This document shows, piece after piece, positions 7,445-16,045 of a stretch of 64,000 nucleotides of DNA. The position numbers and the translations under genes were made by a program. The DNA lies in the NCBI RefSeq assembly GCF_014643735.1, contig NZ_BMKA01000001.1, forward strand, positions 62,001-126,000, in the 5' to 3' direction. How positions within the stretch are numbered: position 1 is the stretch's first letter; each line of letters begins with the position of its first letter. The notes under the pieces are model-generated. The model had not been told where the DNA came from, did not search any database, and worked only from the letters and a program-made list of their open reading frames with translations. The stretch is from Neptunicoccus cionae. GTDB taxonomy: Bacteria; Pseudomonadota; Alphaproteobacteria; Rhodobacterales; Rhodobacteraceae.

Positions 7445-10225
7445 ATGGCAGATGCAATTGAGTTTACCCTTGATGGACAGGTGGTTCTGGCTGCGCCCGA
7501 CGAAACGATCTGGGAGGTGGCGAAGCGGGAAGGCACGACGATTCCCCATCTGTGCCACTCTGGCGAAAAAGGCTACCGTTCGGATGGCAACTGCCGCGCC
7601 TGCATGGTTGAGGTGGACGGCGAACGCACGCTGGTGGCATCGTGTATCCGCAAACCAGCCGAAGGCATGGTGGTGAAATCCCAATCAGCACGGGCCAGTT
7701 CCGCCCGCAAGATGGTGATCGAGATGCTGATGGCGGACCAGCCAGCGCAAGAGCAGGCCCACGACAAGTCCTCTCACTTTTGGGATATGGCCGCACTTCA
7801 GGATGTCAGCGACAGCCGCTTTCCAGCGATGGAACCGGACCGGATTCCGCTGCTTGATGACAGCCATGTTGCGATGCGGGTCAATCTGGATGCCTGTATC
7901 CAGTGTAATCTATGTGTGCGGGCCTGCCGCGAAGTGCAGGTGAATGATGTGATCGGTATGGCGGGGCGCGGCCATGACAGCCAGATCGTCTTTGATATGA
8001 ATGACCCGATGGGCGACAGCAGCTGTGTGGCGTGTGGTGAATGTGTGCAGGCCTGCCCGACAGGGGCGCTGATGCCTGCAACCGCACTGGATGCGCAGCA
8101 GGTCGGGGACAGTCAGGATTACGACCGTGAAGTCAAATCCGTCTGCCCGTTCTGCGGTGTGGGGTGCCAGATCAGCCTGAAGATCAAGGACGACAAGGTC
8201 GCTTGGGTCGATGGTATTGACGGGCCTGCAAACGAAGGGCGGCTGTGCGTGAAGGGGCGGTTCGGGTTTGATTATATCCACCATGAACACCGCCTGACCA
8301 AACCGCTGATCCGCCGCGATGATGCGCCTGCCAAAGGGCTGAACGTGCATCCCGACGCTTTGCATGAATTCTTCCGAGAGGCCACTTGGGAAGAGGCCAT
8401 GACCGTCGCTGCCGGTGGACTGGCCAAGCTTCGGGATGAAAAGGGCGGTAAGTCTATCGCGGGTTTTGGGTCCGCCAAATGCTCCAATGAGGAAGCCTAT
8501 CTGTTCCAGAAACTGATCCGTCAGGGGTTTGGCCACAACAATGTGGATCACTGCACGCGGCTGTGTCATGCCTCTAGTGTGGCGGCGCTGATGGAGAACG
8601 TCGGTTCGGGCGCGGTTTCGGCCACGTTCAACGAAATTGAAAACGCGGATGTGGCGATTGTGATCGGCGCGAACCCGATTGAGAATCACCCCGTTGCGGC
8701 CACCTATTTCAAACAATTCACCAAACGGGGCGGCAAACTGATCGTCATGGACCCGCGCGGTGTCGGGCTTGGCAAATACGCGACCCACCGGCTGAAATTC
8801 CGTCCGGGCACTGATGTGGCCATGCTAAACGCGATCATGCACACGATTGTGGAGGAAGAGCTTTACGACAAACAGTATATCGCCGCCTATACCGAGAACT
8901 GGGAGGCGCAGAAGGCTCATCTCAAGGACTTCCCGCCGGAGAAAATGGCGGAACTTTGCGGTGTCGAAGCTGAAGAGTTGAAAGAAGTAGCGCGTCTGTT
9001 TGCCGGTGCCAAGGCGGGGATGATTTTCTGGGGGATGGGAATTTCCCAACACATCCACGGCACAGATAATTCACGATGCCTGATTTCATTGGCGCTGATG
9101 ACAGGGCAGGTGGGCCGTCCGGGAGCGGGCTTGCATCCGCTGCGGGGACAGAACAACGTGCAAGGGGCGTCTGATGCGGGGATGATCCCGATGTTCCTGC
9201 CCGATTACCAGCCCGTCGGCGAAGACGGCGTACGGTCTGCCTTTAATGAAATCTGGCAGTCGGACGTGGACTTTGGCGCTGAAAAGGGCCTGACGGTCGT
9301 CGAAATCATGGATGCGATCCACGACGGTAACATCCACGGCATGTATATTCTGGGCGAAAACCCTGCCATGTCCGACCCTGATGTAGAACACGCCCGCGAC
9401 GCGCTCGCCAAGCTGGAGCATCTGGTGGTGCAGGATATCTTCCTGACTGAAACCGCGAACTACGCGGATGTGATCCTCCCTGCGAGTGCCTTTGCCGAAA
9501 AGACCGGCACTGTGACGAATACCAACCGTCAGGTGCAGATGGGCCGCCCCGCCGTGCCGCCGCCGGGTGAGGCGCGGGAAGACTGGGCGATCACCACCGA
9601 TCTGGCGCAACGCTTGGGTCTGGACTGGACCTACACCCACCCGCGCGAGATTTTTGCCGAGATGAAAATGGGGATGGGTTCGCTCAACAACATCACGTGG
9701 GAGCGGTTGGAGAACGAGGCGGTCACTTATCCGTCCCTGTCGCCCACCGATCCGGGGCAGGCGATTGTTTTTGGCGATGGGTTCCCGCGCCCCGAAGGCC
9801 GTGCGAAATTCACCCCTGCCAGCATTATCCCGCCCGATGATGTGCCGGATGCGGAATATCCGATGATACTGACCACAGGTCGGCAGTTGGAACACTGGCA
9901 CACCGGTTCCATGACCCGCCGCGCATCGGTTCTGGATGCGGTAGAGCCGGAGGCAAACTGCTCCCTCCACCCCAAAACCCTGCGTAAAATGGGTGTGCAG
10001 CCTGGGGGTATGATCCGCTTGTCCACGAAACGGGGCTCTATCGTGACCATGGCCCGTGCGGACCGTGCCGTGGCCGAGGATATGGTCTTTCTGCCCTTTG
10101 CCTATGTGGAAGCGGCGGCGAATATTCTGACCAATTCGGCACTTGATCCTTATGGGAAAATTCCCGAGTTCAAGTTTTCAGCCGTGCGGGTGGAAAAAGC
10201 GGAAGATGCTATCGCGGCGGAGTAA
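7445..10225 (+). CDS. fdhF: Formate dehydrogenase, molybdenum-containing alpha subunit
   Basis: 926 residues from the ATG at 7445, chosen because GGAGG sits 7 bases upstream. An N-terminal [2Fe-2S] domain has C37, C50, C53 and C67. Two [4Fe-4S] ferredoxin motifs begin at C151 (CIQCNLCVRAC) and C194 (CVACGECVQACPTG). The catalytic domain has its own cluster (VCPFCGVGC, residues 233-241) and the active-site pair C374-H375 in HCTRLCHASS; cysteine, not selenocysteine, would ligate molybdenum. This is the electron-rich alpha subunit type of NAD-linked formate dehydrogenases. No beta, gamma, delta or FdhD gene is next to it. Confidence 0.93.
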   Translation: MADAIEFTLDGQVVLAAPDETIWEVAKREGTTIPHLCHSGEKGYRSDGNCRACMVEVDGERTLVASCIRKPAEGMVVKSQSARASSARKMVIEMLMADQPAQEQAHDKSSHFWDMAALQDVSDSRFPAMEPDRIPLLDDSHVAMRVNLDACIQCNLCVRACREVQVNDVIGMAGRGHDSQIVFDMNDPMGDSSCVACGECVQACPTGALMPATALDAQQVGDSQDYDREVKSVCPFCGVGCQISLKIKDDKVAWVDGIDGPANEGRLCVKGRFGFDYIHHEHRLTKPLIRRDDAPAKGLNVHPDALHEFFREATWEEAMTVAAGGLAKLRDEKGGKSIAGFGSAKCSNEEAYLFQKLIRQGFGHNNVDHCTRLCHASSVAALMENVGSGAVSATFNEIENADVAIVIGANPIENHPVAATYFKQFTKRGGKLIVMDPRGVGLGKYATHRLKFRPGTDVAMLNAIMHTIVEEELYDKQYIAAYTENWEAQKAHLKDFPPEKMAELCGVEAEELKEVARLFAGAKAGMIFWGMGISQHIHGTDNSRCLISLALMTGQVGRPGAGLHPLRGQNNVQGASDAGMIPMFLPDYQPVGEDGVRSAFNEIWQSDVDFGAEKGLTVVEIMDAIHDGNIHGMYILGENPAMSDPDVEHARDALAKLEHLVVQDIFLTETANYADVILPASAFAEKTGTVTNTNRQVQMGRPAVPPPGEAREDWAITTDLAQRLGLDWTYTHPREIFAEMKMGMGSLNNITWERLENEAVTYPSLSPTDPGQAIVFGDGFPRPEGRAKFTPASIIPPDDVPDAEYPMILTTGRQLEHWHTGSMTRRASVLDAVEPEANCSLHPKTLRKMGVQPGGMIRLSTKRGSIVTMARADRAVAEDMVFLPFAYVEAAANILTNSALDPYGKIPEFKFSAVRVEKAEDAIAAE

Positions 10226-10245
10226 TCCACCGCGCGGCGGGTTCT

Positions 10246-10270
10246 GAGTATTTTTGGAACATTGAAACGG
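10246..10270 (+). repeat. Intergenic short repeat, copy 1
   Basis: GAGTATTTTTGGAACATTGA followed by AACGG, 20 bases after the formate dehydrogenase stop. Near-identical copies occur at 23307 and 47092. Role unknown. Confidence 0.6.
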
Positions 10271-10405
10271 GGGCTGTTGTGCGGCCCCGTAAGGGCGTGG
10301 TGGTGGTTGGGGTGTGATCATCAGCACGACGCGCTTTTTCCGAAAGTTTCGTAGAACGCGGGAATGGGTTATGCTCTGTGTATTTTATCACAGGAGCGTT
10401 GATTC

Positions 10406-10825
10406 ATGATTAAGTTACGATATGCCCTACCGGCGGTTATGGTGATTATGACACAAGCCGCATTTTCTGATCCCATCCTTGCCTCTTATTATGCGACAAT
10501 CGACAGGCAGGATTTCTATAATTCCAGTGGCGCCCCGCTGAAGGATGTCGGATCGGTCATCCAGCAAGATCGCGCCAACTTTCACCGCTTTGGTGTGCGG
10601 CACTCCGGGGATGAATCAGATCCTTATTTTGGCGATCGGGCCATGCGCGCACGCATTCCAGATCTGGTGCGCGCTGGTGGTGTGGATCATTATCTCAGGC
10701 AATTGCTCGGGCGCGGGTGGCAGGGCTACAGCCAGACTTGGCTCATCCAAATCTGCGGCACACCCGGACGGATAACACATCTGCGGATTGCTCCGGCGGA
10801 TGGAGATGGTTATCCGGGTTGCTAA
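10406..10825 (+). CDS. Small secreted protein of unknown function
   Basis: 139 residues, ATG preceded by AGGAGCG. Residues 1-21 (MIKLRYALPAVMVIMTQAAFS) form a signal peptide with likely cleavage after AFS. The mature protein has only two cysteines (in LIQICGTPGR and the final GYPGC), which could form a disulfide. I do not recognise a domain. It stands alone between the formate dehydrogenase gene and the convergent SHMT-like gene, with a short repeat upstream. Confidence 0.7.
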   Translation: MIKLRYALPAVMVIMTQAAFSDPILASYYATIDRQDFYNSSGAPLKDVGSVIQQDRANFHRFGVRHSGDESDPYFGDRAMRARIPDLVRAGGVDHYLRQLLGRGWQGYSQTWLIQICGTPGRITHLRIAPADGDGYPGC

Positions 10826-10876
10826 CGTAAGATGGGGCCGCCTTGATCAAAGGCTACTGGGCGCCCCGCGCAAGCG

Positions 10877-12202
10877 TTACGAACCGTTTATATAATGCAG
10901 CTTGTTAAATCGCGCGCGCAAGGCTTTGGTTTCGGAGGCGAGTGTTTCGGGTGCATTTGCGTGTAGCGCTCGATTGAGAAGATCGGCCAGTTCGGGGACG
11001 TCTTTTGGTGTGACGCCCCAGCGGACGATTTCGGGGGTGCCGATGCGCAATCCGTTTAGATCGTTGCCCAGTTCCGTTATGGGCAGACCTATGCCGCAGG
11101 TCAGGAAGCCGGCTTTACGCAGTTTTTTGGAGGCGGTTTGCCCTCCGCCGAAAGCGGCGGCTTTGATTGCGAACTGATGGGATAGAGTGCCGCCTTTTGC
11201 TGCTTGAAACACAGGAACGTCCCTTTGGTGCAAGGCCGCTGCCAGCGCTTGGGCCACTGCGATCATCTGTGCTGCATAGGCTTTGCCGTGGTCGCGCCAG
11301 TCCAGTAGCGACATGGCCAGTGCCGCGGATTTGGCAGCGTCGAAATTGGCGGTCATGCCGGGGAAGGCAATGGCGTCAAGTTTTTCGGCAAGGTCGGGAT
11401 CATTGCTGACAATCAACCCGCCCGCCGGTCCACCAAGGGATTTATAAGTGCTCATCGTCATGAGGTGCGCACCCTGTTCCAGCGGATCGGGCCATGCTTG
11501 CCCTGCGATAATACCGCATTGGTGAGCCGCATCAAACAGCAGCTTCGCGCCGACCTCATCTGCAATGGTGCGGATTTCAGCCACTGGATGGGGGAAGAGG
11601 TTCAGTGAACAGCCGATTGTGATCAATTTGGGTCGGGCATCTTGCGCCAGTTTGCGCAAGCCCTCCAGATCAACCGTGTAACCGTCCGCATCTACGGGCG
11701 CGTGCAGCACGTTCAGCCCATAAAGCCCCGCACAACCGGCAGTGTGATGTGTAACGTGGCCACCGACGCTGGCAGGCGGGGCGATGATTGTGTCACCGGG
11801 TTTGCAGGTGGCCATGAAGGCGTAGAGATTCGCGATGGCTCCGGAGGGCACGCGGATTTCAGCAAACTTCGCGCGGAAGACTTCGGCGGCGAGTTCGGCG
11901 CAGATCACCTCAATTTCTTCGATGGCTTCAAGCCCCATTTCGTATTTGTCACCCGGATAGCCGAGCGAGGGGCGTTCCCCTATTCCGCTGCTTAACAGGG
12001 CGGCAGCGCGGGGGTTGATCACATTGGTGGCAGGGTTGAGATTAAAGCAATCGGATTCGTGGATGGTGCGGTTATCCATAGCAAGGGTTTCAAGCCGCGC
12101 GGCAATATCGCCAGACGTCGCGGTCGCAGTTTCAGAGGCGATCTTTTGCACCAGCGTTTCAGAGGTTTCAGGCACCCAGTGCCGGTTGGTCAATGCGGTC
12201 AT
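10877..12202 (-). CDS. Serine hydroxymethyltransferase-like PLP enzyme
   Basis: 441 residues. The fold-type I SHMT architecture is visible: NPRAAALLSSGIGERPSLGYPGDKYEMG near residue 80, the PLP-ring contact DAAHQCG (224-230) and the Schiff-base lysine K254 in STYKSLGGPAGG. Housekeeping GlyA usually has THKTLRGPRGG at this point, so this looks like a paralogue acting on a related beta-hydroxy amino acid (inference). It is divergent from a LysR regulator that probably controls it. A 12-base A-tract (minus strand) lies just upstream of its ribosome site GACAGGA. Confidence 0.8.
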   Translation of the reverse strand: MTALTNRHWVPETSETLVQKIASETATATSGDIAARLETLAMDNRTIHESDCFNLNPATNVINPRAAALLSSGIGERPSLGYPGDKYEMGLEAIEEIEVICAELAAEVFRAKFAEIRVPSGAIANLYAFMATCKPGDTIIAPPASVGGHVTHHTAGCAGLYGLNVLHAPVDADGYTVDLEGLRKLAQDARPKLITIGCSLNLFPHPVAEIRTIADEVGAKLLFDAAHQCGIIAGQAWPDPLEQGAHLMTMSTYKSLGGPAGGLIVSNDPDLAEKLDAIAFPGMTANFDAAKSAALAMSLLDWRDHGKAYAAQMIAVAQALAAALHQRDVPVFQAAKGGTLSHQFAIKAAAFGGGQTASKKLRKAGFLTCGIGLPITELGNDLNGLRIGTPEIVRWGVTPKDVPELADLLNRALHANAPETLASETKALRARFNKLHYINGS

Positions 12203-12216
12203 GGCGCAATCCTGTC

Positions 12217-12285
12217 TTTTTTTTTTTTCAGAATGAAAGCGGCGGCTTTCTTTTGCAAATCAGAATTGCTATGGGCTAGGCCTAG
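12217..12285. promoter_or_regulatory. Divergent regulatory gap with candidate LysR operator
   Basis: The 101-base gap holds a run of 12 T (12217-12228), an inverted GCAA-N7-TTGC (12255-12269) and a perfect 10-base palindrome CTAGGCCTAG (12276-12285). LysR proteins bind interrupted dyads between themselves and their target, so the first dyad is the likelier operator. Inference only. Confidence 0.4.
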
Positions 12286-12303
12286 AAAAAATGGGTCTTC
12301 ATT

Positions 12304-13200
12304 ATGGCTGTTAATCCACCCCGTCCTTCGCTGCCATCGCTCAACGGATTGCGGGCCTTTGAATCTGCGGCGCGTCTGGGGGGATTTAAACAGGCCGCGG
12401 CAGAGCTGAATGTCTCTGCGGGGGCGGTGGCGCAGCATGTAAAAGCACTAGAGGGCTGGTGTGGCGGGGCGCTTTTTGTGCGCCACGCCCAAGGGGTCAG
12501 CCTGTCTTCTTTAGGTCAGCAAGTGCTGCCGGAGTTTATCGCGGCCTTTGACGGGATCAGCGCGGCGAGCCAGCGATTGCGCAGTCTGGCGGCGCCTAAT
12601 AGCTTGAACATTGCCACCCTGCCAAGCGTGGCGCAATTGTTGCTGGCAGAATGGCTGCCCGATCTGCGCGTCGCCCTTCCAGAGGCACGGATCTCTGTTA
12701 CAGCGATGGAAACTCCGCCGAACCTTTCACGGGAGCCGTTTGATCTGAGCATATTTTTCGGAGCTGCAGCAGAGGACAAGGGAGCCATCCTGCTGGCGGG
12801 GCCGGATCATTTGGTGCCGGTGTGCGCGCCGACCCTTGCGCAAGGCGTGTCCGATTTTCACGAGCTGATGGCGTTACCCCATATTTCAGACCAGTTCTGG
12901 CCGGACGATTGGGCGCGCTGGGCGCAGGCGGCTTTTCCCGATCAGAATTACAGCGGCACTGGGCCGAGCTATTCGCTTTATAGTGTTGCCGTGCGCGAGG
13001 CGGTGAACGGTGGCGGTGTGCTGATGGGGCATCAGACGTTGGTGGCGCCGCTTCTGGCGCGGGGTGATCTGGTGCCGGTTCTGCCGGTCAAGGTCCCACT
13101 GGAGCTGAACCTGATCCTGTGGCGCAATCCGGTGCTGGCGCAGTCTGGTCTGCTGGATCAACTGATCGCGCAAATCAGGGAGCTGGCAATGCGAGGGTAG
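12304..13200 (+). CDS. LysR-family transcriptional regulator (GcvA-like)
   Basis: 298 residues. The N-terminal winged helix-turn-helix (LPSLNGLRAFESAARLGGFKQAAAELNVSAGAVAQHVKALEGWCGGALFVR, residues 10-60) is typical of the GcvA branch. The effector domain follows (LNIATLPSVAQLLLAEWLPDLR, FDLSIFFG). It is divergent from the SHMT-like gene, the usual arrangement for a LysR protein and its target. Its stop is immediately followed by the stop of the convergent response regulator with no gap. Confidence 0.9.
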   Translation: MAVNPPRPSLPSLNGLRAFESAARLGGFKQAAAELNVSAGAVAQHVKALEGWCGGALFVRHAQGVSLSSLGQQVLPEFIAAFDGISAASQRLRSLAAPNSLNIATLPSVAQLLLAEWLPDLRVALPEARISVTAMETPPNLSREPFDLSIFFGAAAEDKGAILLAGPDHLVPVCAPTLAQGVSDFHELMALPHISDQFWPDDWARWAQAAFPDQNYSGTGPSYSLYSVAVREAVNGGGVLMGHQTLVAPLLARGDLVPVLPVKVPLELNLILWRNPVLAQSGLLDQLIAQIRELAMRG

Positions 13201-13917
13201 TTACTGCCACTGCACATCGCCCAAAAAAATATAGCCCGCGCCGTAGATCGTTTTGATCAGCTTGGGGTTTTTCGGATCATCCCGCAGTTTGGTGCGCAGG
13301 CGGGACACGCGCACATCCATCGCGCGATCAAAGCTGTCTCCGGCTTCCCCGCCCAGTAGTTCCTGCATTTGTGCGCGGGTGATCAGGCGGTTCGGGGCCT
13401 CTAGGAACAGGCGCAGGACTTCGCCTTCGGCGTGGCTGAACGGGGTTGGCGCGCCGTCTTCGGGTTGCAACAGGAACTGGTCGAAATCAGCAGACCAACC
13501 TGCAAATCGCGCAATTCGGGATTTGGTTGTCGGGACCGAACGGCCCCGGCGCAACAAAGCGCGGGCGCGGGCAACCACCTCGGCAGGATCAAAGGGCTTG
13601 ATGATGTAATCATCGGCACCTAGTTCCAGCCCTGTTATTTTGTCCTGTACCTGATTACGTCCTGAAATGATGATGATAGCAGCGCCGAGGTTGGTCGCCA
13701 AACGGTGCACCAGCGCCAGTCCGTCCTTATCGGGCAGGCCAAGATCTACCAGACAAATGTCAGGGTTCAGTCCCGCCATCGCTGCTTCGAATTCGGTTGC
13801 GCGGCTGAAACCGGCGGTGCGAAAACCCGCAGCCTCCAAAGCTTCGGCCAGCATCAGGCGGATTTGCGGCTCGTCGTCGAGGATTGTCACCAGCGGGGCG
13901 GATGGGGGGGTGGTCAT
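13201..13917 (-). CDS. OmpR-family response regulator
   Basis: 238 residues. The receiver domain has acidic residues D14 and D15, phospho-acceptor D58 (ICLVDLGLPDKDG) and the KPFD lysine motif. The winged-helix DNA-binding domain occupies the C-terminal half (FSHAEGEVLRLFLEAPNRLITRAQMQELL, DVRVSRLRTKLRDDPKNPKLIKTIYGAGYIF). Its start overlaps the stop of the hybrid kinase at 13914-15845, so the two form one operon and presumably one phosphorelay. The divergent acyl-CoA ligase/ABC cassette is the obvious candidate target. Confidence 0.92.
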   Translation of the reverse strand: MTTPPSAPLVTILDDEPQIRLMLAEALEAAGFRTAGFSRATEFEAAMAGLNPDICLVDLGLPDKDGLALVHRLATNLGAAIIIISGRNQVQDKITGLELGADDYIIKPFDPAEVVARARALLRRGRSVPTTKSRIARFAGWSADFDQFLLQPEDGAPTPFSHAEGEVLRLFLEAPNRLITRAQMQELLGGEAGDSFDRAMDVRVSRLRTKLRDDPKNPKLIKTIYGAGYIFLGDVQWQ

Positions 13918-15845
13918 GCCTGAACCTCGTCAAATTTTTCGGCCAGTTGTGCCTCTGCGAACGGTTTGTTGACCAGAGGAAACTGTGCTTCGGCTTGTTG
14001 GCGCACAGGATCGTCCGCGGGTAGCCCCGTCATCATAATGACCGGTACATTAATGCCTGTATCCAGCAGCGCACGGGCCATGTCGAGCCCTGTCATACCC
14101 TCGCCAAGCATGATGTCAGAGAGGACATGGCTAATTCCGGGGACCTGTGACAGGACCAGCGCCTCTTCGGCGGTGTCAGTTTCCAGAACCACATGCCCCA
14201 TTGCCCGCAACATTTCGCGGGTGTTTTCACGCAGGTCATCCTTATCCTCTACCAGCAATACCATGCCCAGACCGGAAGTGAGAGAGCCATAGCGCAGGGG
14301 CAGTTGCACTGTAACCTTTGCCCCGCCCTCACTGCGGTTGTTGATGCGCACGCGTCCGCCCGAGAGTTGTGCAAAATCATATACCATGGTCAGGCCGAGC
14401 CCCGATCCTTCAGAAGCTTTAGAGGTAAAAAACGGATCAAGCGCGTTGCTTAGTCCTTGGTCCGAGAAACCCGGTCCGGTGTCACAAACAAGAAATTCGA
14501 CCCACGTCGTGCCGCGCAGGCGGGCGGTGACAGAGATCGTGCCGTCGTCCTGCCCGTGGCCTAAAATTGCATCCCGCGCGTTTAACACAAGGTTCAGCAA
14601 CCCGTCCTGCATAAATCCGCGATCAAGCATGACAGGACGCTCTATGCCTTCGTTTTCTATCTCTAGCGTGATGGTGTCGGGCAAGGCAGCTTTGGCGAGC
14701 GCGGAAAGATCCTCAAACAGCGCATCAATCCGAACGGCAGAAACCGACAGATCGCGGCGGCCCGATACGTCTGATAGCTTGTCCAGCAAGACTCCGCCGC
14801 GCAGGGCAGCGGCTTTGGTTGTGGCTATGGCCTCTGCCGCTTCGCCGGGCATGTTGTCCATCCGCTCCAATTGTCCCTGAAGGCCAAGGATGACCGTCAG
14901 CAAGTTGGCGAAGTCATGGGCCAGACCGCTGGTCAGTTGTGCGGCAAGTTCCCGTTTACGCGTCTGTTGCAGCGCGGCACGGGCCTGTGCCTCGGCGGTA
15001 ATGTCCATCGACAATACGTAGGCTCCGACGATATCCCCATCGGGGTTGATATCCGGTGTAAAAGCCGCGCGAACGCGGCGGGTGCCTTCGTGTAAGTCGA
15101 ATTCGCTAACATTGGCGTCGCCCGCCAACGCCTTGTCAAACATCGGACCAATCTGGCGGTGGGCATCCGGCCCAAGCGCTTCTTTCGTGCTCAGCCCGAT
15201 AATATCGCGGGGGGAGGCGCCGATCACCTCGAACAGTTTGCGGTTGGAGTAGGTGTAAACCTTGTTGCGATCTACGTGGGCAATATGGGCAGGGGTCATT
15301 TCTGCTGTGACACGGGCGCGGGCCTCGGCGTCGATCAGGTCGCGCTTTGCTTCTTCAAGCGCACTGTTGGTCGCAGCCAGTCTTCGGATGGTTTCGGTCA
15401 GTTCTTCGGAACGGGTTATCAGATCCGCCGAGAGCTTTTCACCCTCGGAACGCAACATCGCTTCTTGTCGCTTGATCTGGGTGATGTCGGTGTAAACCGT
15501 GACCCAACCACCGGTGCGCAGGGGGCTGCCCTCCACCGAAATCCAGTCGCCGTTGGCCCGCTGGCGTTCCATATAGTGGGGTTCAAAATCGCGGGCTTGA
15601 TCCACCCGCAACTGCACGAAACTCTCCAGATCATCGACGTGGCCATATTCTCCGCGTGATGCAAGATATCCGATGGTTTCGCGAAAACGGGCGCCGGTTT
15701 CCACCAGATGGTCTGGCAGGTCGAACATTTCCTGAAACCGCCGGTTAGAGACCGCCAGTTTAAGGTCCGCATCGTAAATCGTCAGCGCTTGCCCGATCAG
15801 GTTAAGCCCTGATCGCATCATCTGTGTGGTGGTTTGATCCGTCAT
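13914..15845 (-). CDS. Hybrid sensor histidine kinase (PAS-PAS-HK-receiver)
   Basis: 643 residues, no convincing transmembrane segment, so a cytoplasmic sensor. PAS domain 1 is residues about 10-125 (GQALTIYDADLKLAVSNRRFQEMFDLP), a coiled segment about 130-180, PAS 2 about 180-285. H310 in SGLAHDFANLL is the phospho-acceptor; the ATPase domain has N422 (LNLVLNARDAI), DTGPGF and GSGLGL. A C-terminal receiver (residues 528-643) carries D577 in LSDIMLGEG. It pairs with the adjacent OmpR-type regulator. With two receivers in the operon, signal flow could be a relay or a sink. Confidence 0.92.
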   Translation of the reverse strand: MTDQTTTQMMRSGLNLIGQALTIYDADLKLAVSNRRFQEMFDLPDHLVETGARFRETIGYLASRGEYGHVDDLESFVQLRVDQARDFEPHYMERQRANGDWISVEGSPLRTGGWVTVYTDITQIKRQEAMLRSEGEKLSADLITRSEELTETIRRLAATNSALEEAKRDLIDAEARARVTAEMTPAHIAHVDRNKVYTYSNRKLFEVIGASPRDIIGLSTKEALGPDAHRQIGPMFDKALAGDANVSEFDLHEGTRRVRAAFTPDINPDGDIVGAYVLSMDITAEAQARAALQQTRKRELAAQLTSGLAHDFANLLTVILGLQGQLERMDNMPGEAAEAIATTKAAALRGGVLLDKLSDVSGRRDLSVSAVRIDALFEDLSALAKAALPDTITLEIENEGIERPVMLDRGFMQDGLLNLVLNARDAILGHGQDDGTISVTARLRGTTWVEFLVCDTGPGFSDQGLSNALDPFFTSKASEGSGLGLTMVYDFAQLSGGRVRINNRSEGGAKVTVQLPLRYGSLTSGLGMVLLVEDKDDLRENTREMLRAMGHVVLETDTAEEALVLSQVPGISHVLSDIMLGEGMTGLDMARALLDTGINVPVIMMTGLPADDPVRQQAEAQFPLVNKPFAEAQLAEKFDEVQA

Positions 15846-16045
15846 ATCTATCGCTAGCAGAGCAATCGCGCGGAAAGCCAGCGAAGAATGCGATTGTTAC
15901 AATTTGATACAATTGCGCAAAATTTGAGAATAATTTTGACCGCAAGAATTGGGCAATCAATGATGATGCGTGGGGAATCATGGACCCTGCGCACACGCTC
16001 TCCACGTTTGGGAAACCGTGGAACGGGCAACTGGGAGGATATTCT

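Noticed and set aside
15980-16045. ATG start 22 codons upstream for the acyl-CoA synthetase
   Set aside because: GTG at 16046 has the better ribosome site and the family N-terminus; the upstream codons look non-conserved.
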